Part shown: positions 8,952-17,069 of the stretch, piece by piece
Layout: each line of letters begins with the position of its first letter
How positions within the stretch are numbered: the first letter of the stretch is position 1
Assembly: GCF_046844695.1 (NCBI RefSeq)
Contig: NZ_CP177354.1
Location: forward strand, 5,642,001 to 5,706,000
DNA length: 64,000 bases
Reading direction: 5' to 3'
From: Pokkaliibacter plantistimulans
GTDB taxonomy: Bacteria > Pseudomonadota > Gammaproteobacteria > Pseudomonadales > Balneatricaceae
The notes under the pieces: model-generated
What the model was told of the DNA's origin: nothing
The model's input: the letters and a program-made list of their open reading frames with translations, nothing else
Databases searched by the model: none
Program-made: the position numbers and the translations under genes

Positions 8952-9117
8952 TCACCGCCGTTGCAGCAAACACCGATGAACATGCCATTTATTCCCATCT
9001 GCTTTAAGAAAAATGTAACAAAGCAGTGCGACCATCTCGCTCGGCAAGGGTCAGTGCACCCGCCCTCAGTACTCTCCAACGCCGCTGCGGCGTTACACCC
9101 TCCCACTGGAGAAAAGA

Positions 9118-10776
9118 ATGTTTGCGCTCTCCTGGCGTCACAAATTCATCCTGCTGATTCTGGTTACTCTGGCCGGTCTCGCGCTGATGACTGTCAGCTC
9201 CCTGAGTGGACTGATCCAGGTTCGCGCCTCGTACAAGGATATGTTGAAGGCGACGGCCTATGAGACCACCTCCCAGCGCCTGTTGAGCGACTGGATGCGA
9301 ATTGAAAACCTCAGCATCACCCTGTCGGAAGACAACCAGATTGAACTGCAGAACAACCTCAATACCCTGACCACCTCCGCCGAGCAGATGGCCGCTGCGG
9401 CCGATACCCTGCAGGACAAAGACGTCAGCGATGCCGCCGGGGAGATCCTGAAGAACGTCAACCGTTACGCCGATCTGCGTGAGAAATGGCTGGAGAACCG
9501 CAAACAGCTGGGCCTCGACACTGACCTCAGCCAGGTTGGCCCGGAGCAGAAAAAGCTCAAGGACACCATCGACGATCAGGCCACCGTGCTGGAAGCCGTC
9601 GGTGAAATGCTCGCCACCCAGATCGAGATGCAGAGTGCCTCCATCCGCAATGGCATCCTGCTGGAAGACTCCGAGCGGGCCGAAAAGGTCCACCAGTTCT
9701 CCATTTACCTGATGCTCGGCACCTCTGTGGCCGTTGCCCTGTTCCTGCTGCTGACGCTGGGCCGCATCTCCATGACCCTCAACCGCCAGCTGAAGGCCAT
9801 CCGCCATCTGCTGTCACGGGTCGCAGAAGGTGACCTGACCTCTTCGGTGACCCTGAACAAAAACCGTCGTGACGAGTTCAATCAGCTGGGTGATGCCGCC
9901 AACAAGATGGTGGAAGAAGTCGCCTCGCTGATTCACCGGCTGGTGGAGGGCAACCGCGAACTGACCGAGCTGCATGACCGCCTTGATCACACCATGCACG
10001 AGCTGGGCAAAAACAGCTCGCAGGTGGAACAGCAGACCGAACAGGCCGCCTCGGCCACCCAGCAGATTTCCGTCACTGTGGGTGATGTGGCGCGCCGCAC
10101 GTCTGACGTCAGCCAGGCCTCACAGGTGGCCACTGACGCTGCCCGTACCGGCTCCGATGTGATCGCTGGCAGCGTCGAGGCCATGCGTCATCTGTCGCAG
10201 CTGATCCAGAGTACACACGAACAGGTCGGTCGCCTGAGCCAGTCCAGCTCACGGGTCAACGGCATTATCGACATGATCAACGGGCTGGCCGACCAGACCA
10301 ACCTGCTGGCGCTCAATGCAGCCATTGAAGCCGCCCGCGCCGGTGATGCCGGTCGGGGCTTCTCGGTAGTCGCCGATGAAGTGCGCTCACTGGCGCAGAA
10401 GACCATGTCAGCCACCACCGGCATCAGCACCATCATCGGTGAATTCACCGAGCAGACGCAGCAAATGAGCCGCCTGATGGAAGATGGTTTGCGGCTGGCG
10501 GCGGAGGGTGAACGCAGCGCTGGCAATGTGGCGGGTGCCATCGGCGACATTACTGCCGCTATCACCACCCTCAGTCAGGAAATGGAGCAGGTGGTGGTCG
10601 CGGTGGAGCAGATTTCTGCCACCACCGACGATATCGCCGCCAAGATGGAACACATCAACCATCACACCAACGCCACCAAGTCCCTGCGCCTGAGTCTGGA
10701 CCAGCACACCCGTCGTCTGGCCGAACAGACCGAAGTGCTCAACCACGCCTCGGACCACTTCCAGATCGCCATGTAA
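9118..10776 (+). CDS. Transmembrane methyl-accepting chemotaxis protein
   Basis: 552 residues with classic transducer order: membrane helix 1 (about 10-32), a periplasmic four-helix ligand domain (35-195), membrane helix 2 (about 200-222, YLMLGTSVAVALFLLLTLG), HAMP (225-275) and a long signalling domain with tip INGLADQTNLLALNAAIEAA and GFSVVADEVRSLAQKT. A ribosome site GGAGAA precedes the ATG at 9118. No CheR-binding pentapeptide at the C-terminus. It stands alone and ends at a strong terminator. Ligand unknown; the periplasmic domain looks like a helical-bundle type. Confidence 0.93.
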   Translation: MFALSWRHKFILLILVTLAGLALMTVSSLSGLIQVRASYKDMLKATAYETTSQRLLSDWMRIENLSITLSEDNQIELQNNLNTLTTSAEQMAAAADTLQDKDVSDAAGEILKNVNRYADLREKWLENRKQLGLDTDLSQVGPEQKKLKDTIDDQATVLEAVGEMLATQIEMQSASIRNGILLEDSERAEKVHQFSIYLMLGTSVAVALFLLLTLGRISMTLNRQLKAIRHLLSRVAEGDLTSSVTLNKNRRDEFNQLGDAANKMVEEVASLIHRLVEGNRELTELHDRLDHTMHELGKNSSQVEQQTEQAASATQQISVTVGDVARRTSDVSQASQVATDAARTGSDVIAGSVEAMRHLSQLIQSTHEQVGRLSQSSSRVNGIIDMINGLADQTNLLALNAAIEAARAGDAGRGFSVVADEVRSLAQKTMSATTGISTIIGEFTEQTQQMSRLMEDGLRLAAEGERSAGNVAGAIGDITAAITTLSQEMEQVVVAVEQISATTDDIAAKMEHINHHTNATKSLRLSLDQHTRRLAEQTEVLNHASDHFQIAM

Positions 10777-10794
10777 CGGCAGCGGAAACGGCAA

Positions 10795-10829
10795 TAAAAA
10801 ACGGCAGGGGGTAACCTCTGCCGTTTTTT
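10795..10829 (+). terminator. Rho-independent terminator of the chemotaxis gene
   Basis: AAAAAACGGCAG and CTGCCGTTTTTT pair around a short loop and end in a T-run, 18 bases after the stop codon. Confidence 0.88.
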
Positions 10830-10900
10830 GTTTGTTCGCGGTGATGGGGTGAGGAGCGGTCTTCGCTGAAGCGCTGTCTATTATGAAAACGCGATCAGCG

Positions 10901-11167
10901 TCAGAGCTGTTGCCGTACCCGCTCCAGGACCCGATTGATCACTTCCATACTGCCGGGTGGCAACATCCCGGTGGCTTCCCATACGGTCAGTGCCTGATTG
11001 AACATCTGCTGCTGGCCGCTGCCCTGACGCAGCCAGTTACCCAGCCCGGCCAGTAGCACCTGATCACGGACCTCGCCCTCGGCGTCGGTCTGTTCATGGA
11101 GTTTAAGTAACCAGTCGAGGGCTTCCTGCCAGAGCTGTTCATCGCTAGGAGGGTGTTCGTTGGCCAT
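10901..11167 (-). CDS. Stand-alone FecR N-terminal (DUF4880-like) protein
   Basis: 88 residues. The pattern LWQEALDWLLKLHEQ ... LAGLGNWLRQGSGQQQMFNQALTVWE matches the N-terminal helical DUF4880 region of FecR anti-sigma proteins (EAadW..L, then W......H..A...a..lW), but there is no membrane helix and no periplasmic FecR domain: a full FecR is about 320 residues. It lies 77 bases downstream of the FecI-type sigma gene, same strand. In FecR this region binds the sigma factor, so this may be a soluble sigma-binding partner or a remnant. The frame is intact and starts with ATG. Family resemblance is by eye and not certain. Confidence 0.6.
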   Translation of the reverse strand: MANEHPPSDEQLWQEALDWLLKLHEQTDAEGEVRDQVLLAGLGNWLRQGSGQQQMFNQALTVWEATGMLPPGSMEVINRVLERVRQQL

Positions 11168-11244
11168 AGAGGTTCCGGCATCTTTGTTACTGCAACCGCC
11201 GTATTTCAGCGGAATCAGGTACAGAAGGCCAGCCCCAACGACGT

Positions 11245-11775
11245 CTATTCCTGATTGAATAACGCCTGCCTGCAGGCGGTCAGGGCATCCTTGACCATAA
11301 AATTCACCAGCGTGGGCGAGACCTCCATCTGCTGGGCAATTTCCTTCTGGGTAAAGTCGCCAAGTCGGTACATTTCAAAGGCGCGGCGGGTGCGCTCGGG
11401 CAGGCTGGACAGGGCACGGTCCAGTGCTAACAGAGTTTGCCCCTGAATGGCCAGATGCTCGGGCGTGCTCAGACCATCGCTGATCTCATGCAGGGAGGCA
11501 TCGGCCTCGTTGACGAAGTGACACTGCTCGAACTGCAGACGGCGACGGCGATCAATGGACAGATTGCGCACCACCTGGAAGGCGTAGCTGACAGGCTGAC
11601 GCACGGAGCCACGCAGCTCGGTCATTTCGGTGATCTTGATATAGGCATCCTGCACCACGTCTTCGGCCCGGCGGCGACACCCGACAATGCGATTTGAGGT
11701 ATCAATCAACGCATCGCGATAGTCGAGGAAAACCGCTGACCAATCCAACTCTGTGGACACTGGCTGTTCACACAT
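11245..11775 (-). CDS. FecI-type ECF RNA polymerase sigma factor
   Basis: 176 residues from the ATG at 11775 (MCEQPVSTELDW), chosen because AGGGAG lies 8 bases upstream; an upstream start would give 189. Region 2 is residues ~15-80 (AEDVVQDAYIKITE, AFQVVRNLSIDRRRR), region 4 ~115-170 (ALSSLPERTRRAFEMYRLGDFTQKEIAQQMEVSPTLVNFMVKDAL in parts: key LPERTRRAFEMYRLG and TQKEIAQQMEVS). FecI relatives turn on siderophore-uptake or siderophore-synthesis genes under iron starvation. A Fur-box-like palindrome lies 38 bases upstream. No TonB receptor gene follows; the only partner is the short FecR-like gene. Confident on family, not on target. Confidence 0.9.
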   Translation of the reverse strand: MCEQPVSTELDWSAVFLDYRDALIDTSNRIVGCRRRAEDVVQDAYIKITEMTELRGSVRQPVSYAFQVVRNLSIDRRRRLQFEQCHFVNEADASLHEISDGLSTPEHLAIQGQTLLALDRALSSLPERTRRAFEMYRLGDFTQKEIAQQMEVSPTLVNFMVKDALTACRQALFNQE

Positions 11776-11812
11776 GCCTCTGCTCCCTGAAAATCTGACC
11801 CAACCACCAAAC

Positions 11813-11833
11813 AAATGAGAATCATACTCATTT
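11813..11833. promoter_or_regulatory. Fur box candidate
   Basis: AAATGAG-AATCATA-CTCATTT, a 7+7 perfect inverted repeat around 7 bases, close to the classical Fur consensus. It sits just upstream of the FecI-like gene, as expected for an iron-starvation sigma factor. Confidence 0.75.
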
Positions 11834-12048
11834 AGAATATCAAATCAACGTAAACATCATGAATGTAGTGTGCCGTGGCGTGAATCAGACAAATAAGAAC
11901 TGCAGATGTGCCTAAATATCAGGTCAGACAGCATGAAATCAGGCATATAGTTGAGCAGGATTAAGGGAAAGCCTTTAGAAGCGCAGACCGCTGACAAGCC
12001 ATTCTTCAAGTGAGATGGCTGCGGTTGCCGGGGAAGGGAGAAAAGCAG

Positions 12049-12080
12049 CAGAGCCCGAACCATAACCGGCCCGGGCTCTG
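12049..12080 (-). terminator. Terminator after the amidotransferase gene
   Basis: CAGAGCCCG and CGGGCTCTG form a 9-bp stem; read on the minus strand a TTTT run follows a few bases later. It lies 20 bases past the stop of the gene at 12100-12804. The rest of the gap 11834-12099 shows no gene. Confidence 0.6.
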
Positions 12081-12099
12081 TCTGAATATAAGCCGTGGT

Positions 12100-12804
12100 T
12101 TACTCGCCGCGCAGGAACTGCACGATCCAGCGCAGGACCAGCCGGTCATCCAGCGCAGCATTGAGTGATGCCATGCCTTCGCGCACACGATTTTCAGGGA
12201 TGATGCCCTTGCGCATCTGCATCAGGTCAGCCGAATACGCCTTGCTGAATTCCGGATGCCCCTGAATGCTCATCAGGTGGTCGCCGTACTGCACCATGTA
12301 ATAGGGGCAGAAACTGCTGCTGGCCAGCACCTGCGCATTATCGGGCAGCCCCACCACCTGATCCTGATGGCTGACGATCAGATCCATGGCCGGCTGCCAG
12401 GGTGACATCCAGGGCTGCTCGGCATGCAGCTGGTTGAAGGACACGCCCACGCCCCAGCCCTTCTCCGATTTGATCACCTGCCCTCCCAGCGCCTTAGCCA
12501 TCAGCTGGTGGCCGAAGCAGATGCCGACCAGCCGCTTGTTGGCTTCATACAGCTGCCGCACCAGATGCTCCAGATCAGCGATCCAGTCAAAGCCGTCATT
12601 GACGCCATGACGGCTGCCGGTAGTGATATAGGCATCACACTCATCGGGATGAGCGGGCAGTTCGCCCTCCATCGCCCGATAGGTCTGAAACGTCAGAGCA
12701 GGGTCCTGTTCACGCAGCAAAGCCATGAACATCTCTGGATAATTACCGTGACGCGGCTGCAACTTTTCGTTGACGTCGTCACATTGCAGAATGCCGATTT
12801 TCAT
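12100..12804 (-). CDS. Class I glutamine amidotransferase-like protein
   Basis: 234 residues from the ATG at 12804, which has GGGAGG 8 bases upstream; the frame is open further up but without a ribosome site. The fold is a GATase1/GMP-synthase-like domain: nucleophile Cys in RLVGICFGHQLMAKALGG and His/Glu in SIQGHPEFS. There is no synthetase domain. Relatives hydrolyse gamma-glutamyl bonds (PuuD type) or transfer amide nitrogen. It is last of a minus-strand run with Fe-alcohol dehydrogenase, aldehyde dehydrogenase, another amidotransferase-like protein and a glutamine-synthetase-like enzyme, so hydrolysis of a gamma-glutamyl amine is a reasonable proposal. Confidence 0.82.
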   Translation of the reverse strand: MKIGILQCDDVNEKLQPRHGNYPEMFMALLREQDPALTFQTYRAMEGELPAHPDECDAYITTGSRHGVNDGFDWIADLEHLVRQLYEANKRLVGICFGHQLMAKALGGQVIKSEKGWGVGVSFNQLHAEQPWMSPWQPAMDLIVSHQDQVVGLPDNAQVLASSSFCPYYMVQYGDHLMSIQGHPEFSKAYSADLMQMRKGIIPENRVREGMASLNAALDDRLVLRWIVQFLRGE

Positions 12805-12872
12805 CGGTATACCTCCCGCCTGGCAGAGCAACGCTTGACCCTGCTGCCCTGCACTTTCTGGATAGCTCGAAA

Positions 12873-14048
12873 CTACAGCTCGCCGCGTACCGCCCGGGCG
12901 GCGATAACGCTGTATTGCGCGGCACTGAATGCAATCGGGTTAGAACCGGCAGAAGGATCCACCGCCGCCATTTCCCCGACCTTTTCCAGTCTCGACTCAT
13001 CGATACCGATCTCGGCCAGGGTATGGGGAATACCCAGACTCTGACGCAGCTCCAGCACCCACTCCAGCACACCGGCAAAACCAGCGGTGGGCAGGTTCAG
13101 ATAGCGGGCCATGCGCTCCATGCGCTCTTCGATCACTTCGCGGTTGGCCACCAGCACGTAGGGCATCAGTACCGCGTTCAGCAGGCCGTGGTGCGCGTCA
13201 TACAGCGCCCCCAACGGATGCGCCAGCGCATGCATGGCCCCCAGCCCACGCTGGAAAGCGGTAGCACCCATGCTGGAAGACACCAGCATCTGCAGACGTG
13301 CCTCAACGTCCTGACCATCGGCCACGGCGCGTGGCAGGTATTCCTTGACCAGACGCATGCCTTCCAGCGCGATGCCTTCCGCCATCGGGTGGAAGTACGG
13401 CGAGCAGTAGGCTTCCAGACTGTGCGACAGCGCATCCATACCGGTCGCGGCCGTGATTTTGGCCGGCAGGCCGAGGGTCAGCTGCGGATCAAGAATGACG
13501 ATGGCAGGCAGCATACGGGCATGGAAAATGATCTTCTTCACATGCTGTTCACTGTCCGTGATGACCGAGGCACGGCCGACTTCCGAACCGGTTCCGGCAG
13601 TGGTCGGCACCGCGACCACCGGCGCCATGGCGGCCACGTTGACGCGCAGGTAGTTGTCACCCACGTCTTCAAAATCCCACAGCGGACGATCCTGCCCGAC
13701 CATCAGGGCAATTGCCTTGGCAGCATCCAGCGCCGAGCCACCGCCCAGTGCAATCACACCGTCATAGCCACCCTGTTTGAACGCGGCTACCCCGGCGCTG
13801 ACGTTCTCGCCGGTCGGGTTGCCTTTGACCTCGCTGAACAGCCCGGCGGGCAGGCCGTCCTGTTGCAGCATGGTCTGAATCTCCGTCAGCATCGGCAGCG
13901 CTGCCAGACCGGGGTCAGTCACCAGCAACGGCTTGCTCATGCCCAGCTGGCGGCAGGCGGCCGCCAGCTCCCTGATACGCCCTACCCCGACCTTGACCGC
14001 CGTGGGATAGTTCCAGTTCATGGTGTATTGAGACAGATCTGCGCTCAT
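12873..14048 (-). CDS. Iron-containing alcohol dehydrogenase
   Basis: 391 residues from the ATG at 14048 (a GTG 9 bases earlier is possible); GAGGTG precedes it. The N-terminal NAD domain carries GGGSALDAAKAIAL (residues ~93-106) and PTTAGTGSEV; metal ligands are in the set GMDALSHSLEAY, HALAHPLGA and DAHHG. Type III Fe/Zn alcohol dehydrogenases oxidise short alcohols or reduce aldehydes. Only 10 bases separate it from the aldehyde dehydrogenase upstream, so the pair would convert an alcohol to an acid. Substrate not decided by sequence. Confidence 0.9.
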   Translation of the reverse strand: MSADLSQYTMNWNYPTAVKVGVGRIRELAAACRQLGMSKPLLVTDPGLAALPMLTEIQTMLQQDGLPAGLFSEVKGNPTGENVSAGVAAFKQGGYDGVIALGGGSALDAAKAIALMVGQDRPLWDFEDVGDNYLRVNVAAMAPVVAVPTTAGTGSEVGRASVITDSEQHVKKIIFHARMLPAIVILDPQLTLGLPAKITAATGMDALSHSLEAYCSPYFHPMAEGIALEGMRLVKEYLPRAVADGQDVEARLQMLVSSSMGATAFQRGLGAMHALAHPLGALYDAHHGLLNAVLMPYVLVANREVIEERMERMARYLNLPTAGFAGVLEWVLELRQSLGIPHTLAEIGIDESRLEKVGEMAAVDPSAGSNPIAFSAAQYSVIAARAVRGEL

Positions 14049-14058
14049 CACTGACACC

Positions 14059-15447
14059 TCAGATGGTCGTCTTGATATGGAAGGATTTGGGACGGGTCAG
14101 GGACTCGTAGCCGACTTTCGACAGGCTGCAGCCACGACCGGAATTCTTGACGCCGGTCCAGGCCAGTGCCGGGTCCAGATAGTCACAGCGGTTGATAAAG
14201 AAGGTGCCGGTGTTGACCTGCTCACCCAGCGCGATACCGGTCTCGATATCACTGGTGAAAATCACCGCGGTCAGCCCCAGATCGCTGTCGTTCATCAGCG
14301 CCAGCGCTTCTTCATCACTGCTGACTTTCTGGATACCCACGACCGGGCCGAACGACTCTTCGGTCATCACCCGCATGCTGTGGTTCACATCGGTCAGTAC
14401 CTGTGGCGCCAGATAGGGCGTGCCGGGCTGATCCAGCGGGAACAAGGCCGGGTCGATGCGGGCGACGGCGCCCTGAGCGACGGCTTCACGAATCTGTTCG
14501 CGAACAAACTCCGCGGCACTGGCCTTAACCACAGGCCCAAGGGTGGTCTGCGGATCGTCGGAACGGCCGAGAGTGTAGGTTTTGACCATCGCCACAGCCT
14601 TTTCGACAAACTCGTCGTACACCGCTTCGTGCACGTAGATGCGTTCGATACCGCAGCAGGACTGGCCGGAGTTGAAGAAGGCGCCATCGATGGCAGTATC
14701 CACCGCATGGGCAATATCGGCATCCGCGCGGACATAGGCCGGGTCTTTGCCCCCCAGCTCCAGCCCGACCGGAATAAACCGTCCCGCCGCGGCCTGTTCG
14801 ACCATGGCCCCGCCGGGCACCGAGCCGGTGAAGGCCACGTAGTTAACCTCAGGCGCTTTGATCAGTGCTTCGGTATCGGCGTGATTCAGATGCAGATACT
14901 GGAATACCCCTGGCGGCAGGCCCGCTTCGGTAAACGCAGCCACCAGCCGTTCTGCACACAGCGGTGTCTGCGCCGAATGTTTGATGATGACGCTGTTACC
15001 AGCAAGGATCGCCGGCACCACCGAGTTGATGGCTGTCAGATAGGGGTAGTTCCACGGCGCAATGATCAGTGCCACCCCCAGCGGCTCCCGCTTGATATAG
15101 CGCTGGAAACCGGGCTTGTCGCCGACGTCCACCGGCTTCAGCGCCTCATCGGCAATGCTGATCATGTAGCTGGCGCGCTCAACCACGCCGTTGACCTCAC
15201 CCGCGCCATAGCGAATGGGGCGCCCCATCATCCAGCTCAGCTCTTCAGCGATCTTGTCCTTATGGGCAGCAAAGCACTCGATGGCCGCAGCACAGAGGGC
15301 CTTGCGTTCGCTGAGCGGTACCTTTTTCCAGCTGGCCTGGGCAGCGACAGCGGCTGCCAGTGTGGCCTGCACCTGAGCAGCGCTGGCATAGGGCCGCTCC
15401 ACATAGACGCTGCCGTCAATCGGGCTGATGGTCTTCAGGGTGGTCAT
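14059..15447 (-). CDS. Aldehyde dehydrogenase (NAD(P)+)
   Basis: 462 residues, typical of the family. NAD site and catalytic loop are visible: APWNYPYLTAI near residue 130, GSVPGGAMVEQAA, general-base Glu in GLELGGKDPAYV near 230 and nucleophile Cys in FFNSGQSCCGIERIYVH near 264. EESFGPVVGI and the C-terminal SGRGCSLSKVGYESLT are also standard. The double Cys (SCCGIE) resembles semialdehyde-dehydrogenase relatives. Operon partner of the Fe-alcohol dehydrogenase (10-base gap) and of amidotransferase genes on both sides. Substrate probably an amino- or gamma-glutamylamino-aldehyde (inference). Confidence 0.92.
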   Translation of the reverse strand: MTTLKTISPIDGSVYVERPYASAAQVQATLAAAVAAQASWKKVPLSERKALCAAAIECFAAHKDKIAEELSWMMGRPIRYGAGEVNGVVERASYMISIADEALKPVDVGDKPGFQRYIKREPLGVALIIAPWNYPYLTAINSVVPAILAGNSVIIKHSAQTPLCAERLVAAFTEAGLPPGVFQYLHLNHADTEALIKAPEVNYVAFTGSVPGGAMVEQAAAGRFIPVGLELGGKDPAYVRADADIAHAVDTAIDGAFFNSGQSCCGIERIYVHEAVYDEFVEKAVAMVKTYTLGRSDDPQTTLGPVVKASAAEFVREQIREAVAQGAVARIDPALFPLDQPGTPYLAPQVLTDVNHSMRVMTEESFGPVVGIQKVSSDEEALALMNDSDLGLTAVIFTSDIETGIALGEQVNTGTFFINRCDYLDPALAWTGVKNSGRGCSLSKVGYESLTRPKSFHIKTTI

Positions 15448-15537
15448 AAATCCTCCACGGTAGCCTGTGAACAGGCTGATTGGGTCATAGCGGAATAGAG
15501 CACGTGGCTGGGTGCAGCGCCTCAGCGCCGCATCGCG

Positions 15538-16245
15538 TCAGGCCACTCGGCGCGGCTGCCCGACGGCCTGCAATAACCCCAGCAAGGGCGGTGGCAACAC
15601 GCCCTGCAAGGCCAGTCGTTCAGGCTGGAACAGCGTCATACAAAAGAATGGCTGGTCAGTCAGCTCCAGCGCCCGTACTTCACCGGCACTGTCGCGGGCT
15701 GCTACCTGCATCCCGGCTGCCAGCAGCGCGTCCAGACAGTCCGGGTTAAGACCAAAGCGGCAGTGATAACCCGCCTCGGCACGATCACTGCCATACAGTT
15801 CAGCCAGCCGGCTGCCGGGTTGCAGACTGACCTGCTCATTCACGCCCACCAGCGAGCAGCTCAGCGGCGTGACCAGTAACCGTTCCGCATCCGGTGCGGT
15901 TTCAGCATGATCCGCCTGCTGCCAGCCCAGCACATTGCGGGCAAACTCGATCACTGCATGCTGAAAGCCACCGCAGGTGCCAAGAAAAGGCTTGCCCTGC
16001 TCACGGGCAAAACGAATGGCCAGCAATGCGCCATCCATGCTGCGATAAGGGCTGCCCGGCACACACCAGATGGCGTCGAAGGCGCGCAGTGGTTCCTCAT
16101 CGGTCAGACTGTCGGTGGCCAGCCACTGTGCCTCAATGGCGGCGTGCAGTGCGCTCTCCGCCAGCTCAACCGCTTTGACGATGCCCTGATGGGCGGTGAT
16201 ACCGGGATCAAAATCCCCCACCAACGCCAGCCTGATATTGTTCAC
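15538..16245 (-). CDS. CTP-synthase C-terminal-like glutamine amidotransferase-related protein
   Basis: 235 residues corresponding to the amidotransferase half of CTP synthase without the synthetase half (RLALVGDFDPGITAHQGIVKA start, FDAIWCVPGSPYRSMDGALLAIRFA, nucleophile loop FLGTCGGFQHAVIEFARN). The usual HPE after the last strand is FQPERLAL here, so the catalytic His is replaced by Gln, as in the 'CTP synthase C-terminal region-related' group. Activity may differ from glutaminase. It is upstream of the aldehyde dehydrogenase by 90 bases on the same strand. Role unknown; it is a candidate for handling gamma-glutamyl compounds with the synthetase-like enzyme. Confidence 0.8.
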   Translation of the reverse strand: MNNIRLALVGDFDPGITAHQGIVKAVELAESALHAAIEAQWLATDSLTDEEPLRAFDAIWCVPGSPYRSMDGALLAIRFAREQGKPFLGTCGGFQHAVIEFARNVLGWQQADHAETAPDAERLLVTPLSCSLVGVNEQVSLQPGSRLAELYGSDRAEAGYHCRFGLNPDCLDALLAAGMQVAARDSAGEVRALELTDQPFFCMTLFQPERLALQGVLPPPLLGLLQAVGQPRRVA

Positions 16246-16346
16246 TGCACTTTCCTCCGTTCTGCCATGCGATTCACACTGCCTGTATCCGTTACGCCTG
16301 ATATCACTGCTGGTTCTGACTCTGTGCCAGAGCCTGATCAGGCTCT

Positions 16347-16492
16347 AACAGGCTGTTGAAAATCGTTATCGAGGCCGCCGAGACAAGGAAAAAACAGGCG
16401 AAAAAGCGGAGTTTAGTGAGCTAAATGAGCATTTTGAGCCTGTTTTTGACGCGGTATTCGGCAACGCAGATAGATTTTCAACAGCCTGCTAA
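16347..16492. repeat. MITE-like palindromic repeat, copy 1
   Basis: About 146 bases bounded by inverted ends CAGGCTGTTGAAAAT and ATTTTCAACAGCCTG. The inside reads GAGGCCGCCGAGACAAGG, then a central inverted part around AGTTTAGTGAGCTAAATGAG. Copy 2 at 16906-17069 and copy 3 at 46085-46223 share it at high identity. No coding capacity. An unrelated perfect palindrome AGAGCCTGATCAGGCTCT lies immediately left (16329-16346). Confidence 0.9.
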
Positions 16493-16822
16493 GCCACCGT
16501 CACGTTCTAATCCATAATCACGCTCAACCAGCGCGATACGGGTCTTGAAGGCGCTGTACCAGTCCAGCCGGCCACGGCACTGGGCTTCGCGATGATCCAC
16601 CTGCTGTTTCCAGTGGCGAATCGCCTCCAGATCTCGCCAGTAGGAGACGGTGATCCCCAGCCCCTCACGAGCTGACTCCACACCGAGAAAGCCCGGCTGC
16701 TGTTCGGCCAGTACCACCATGGCATCCGCCGTCTCGCCGTAGCCATCGTCCACATCGGTACGCAGCGAGGTGAAGATCACCGCGTAGTAGGGAGGTTTGG
16801 GGGTAGCCGCAATGGTCATCAT
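16478..16822 (-). CDS. Antibiotic-biosynthesis-monooxygenase (ABM) family protein
   Basis: 114 residues of the ABM ferredoxin-like fold (PPYYAVIFTSL, ADAMVVLAEQQPGFLGVES, GITVSYWRDLEAIRHWKQQ, AQCRGRLDWYSAF). Family members are small dimeric oxygenases or enzymes of unknown function, often stress-related. The last four or five codons (LAGC and stop) are supplied by the terminal inverted repeat of MITE-like copy 1, so the native C-terminus was probably altered by insertion. Two adjacent ATG codons (16822, 16819) can start it. It lies between the two repeat copies. Confidence 0.82.
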   Translation of the reverse strand: MMTIAATPKPPYYAVIFTSLRTDVDDGYGETADAMVVLAEQQPGFLGVESAREGLGITVSYWRDLEAIRHWKQQVDHREAQCRGRLDWYSAFKTRIALVERDYGLERDGGLAGC

Positions 16823-16905
16823 GTTCTCTCAGTGAATAAGACCGTCTTAACGATCTGACAGGGGATAAAAATCCATCTGCGTTGCCGCGGATAAGGCGCG
16901 GCCAC

Positions 16906-17069
16906 TAGCAGGCTGTTGAAAAACGTTATCGAGGCCGCCGAGACAAGGAAATACCCCGAGGGCACAAGAAACAGGCGAAAAAGCGGAGTTTAGTGAACTA
17001 AATGAGCATTTTGAGCCTGTTTTTGACGCGGTATTCGGCAACGCAGATAGATTTTCAACGATCTGCTAG
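16906..17069. repeat. MITE-like palindromic repeat, copy 2
   Basis: About 164 bases, same element as copy 1 plus an internal 18-base insertion (ATACCCCGAGGGCACAAG region, 16951-16968). The left end is AGCAGGCTGTTGAAAAACG, the right end ATTTTCAACGATCTGCT is slightly eroded. The right end supplies the TAG stop of the glutamine-synthetase-like gene (17066-17068). Confidence 0.9.

Noticed and set aside
14077..15498. Open frame of 473 codons on the plus strand opposite the aldehyde dehydrogenase
   Set aside because: Antisense shadow; the minus-strand gene has full family motifs and this frame has none.
16329..16346. Perfect palindrome AGAGCCTGATCAGGCTCT as a terminator
   Set aside because: No loop and no T-run; it is adjacent to the repeat and is more likely part of repeat insertion history.
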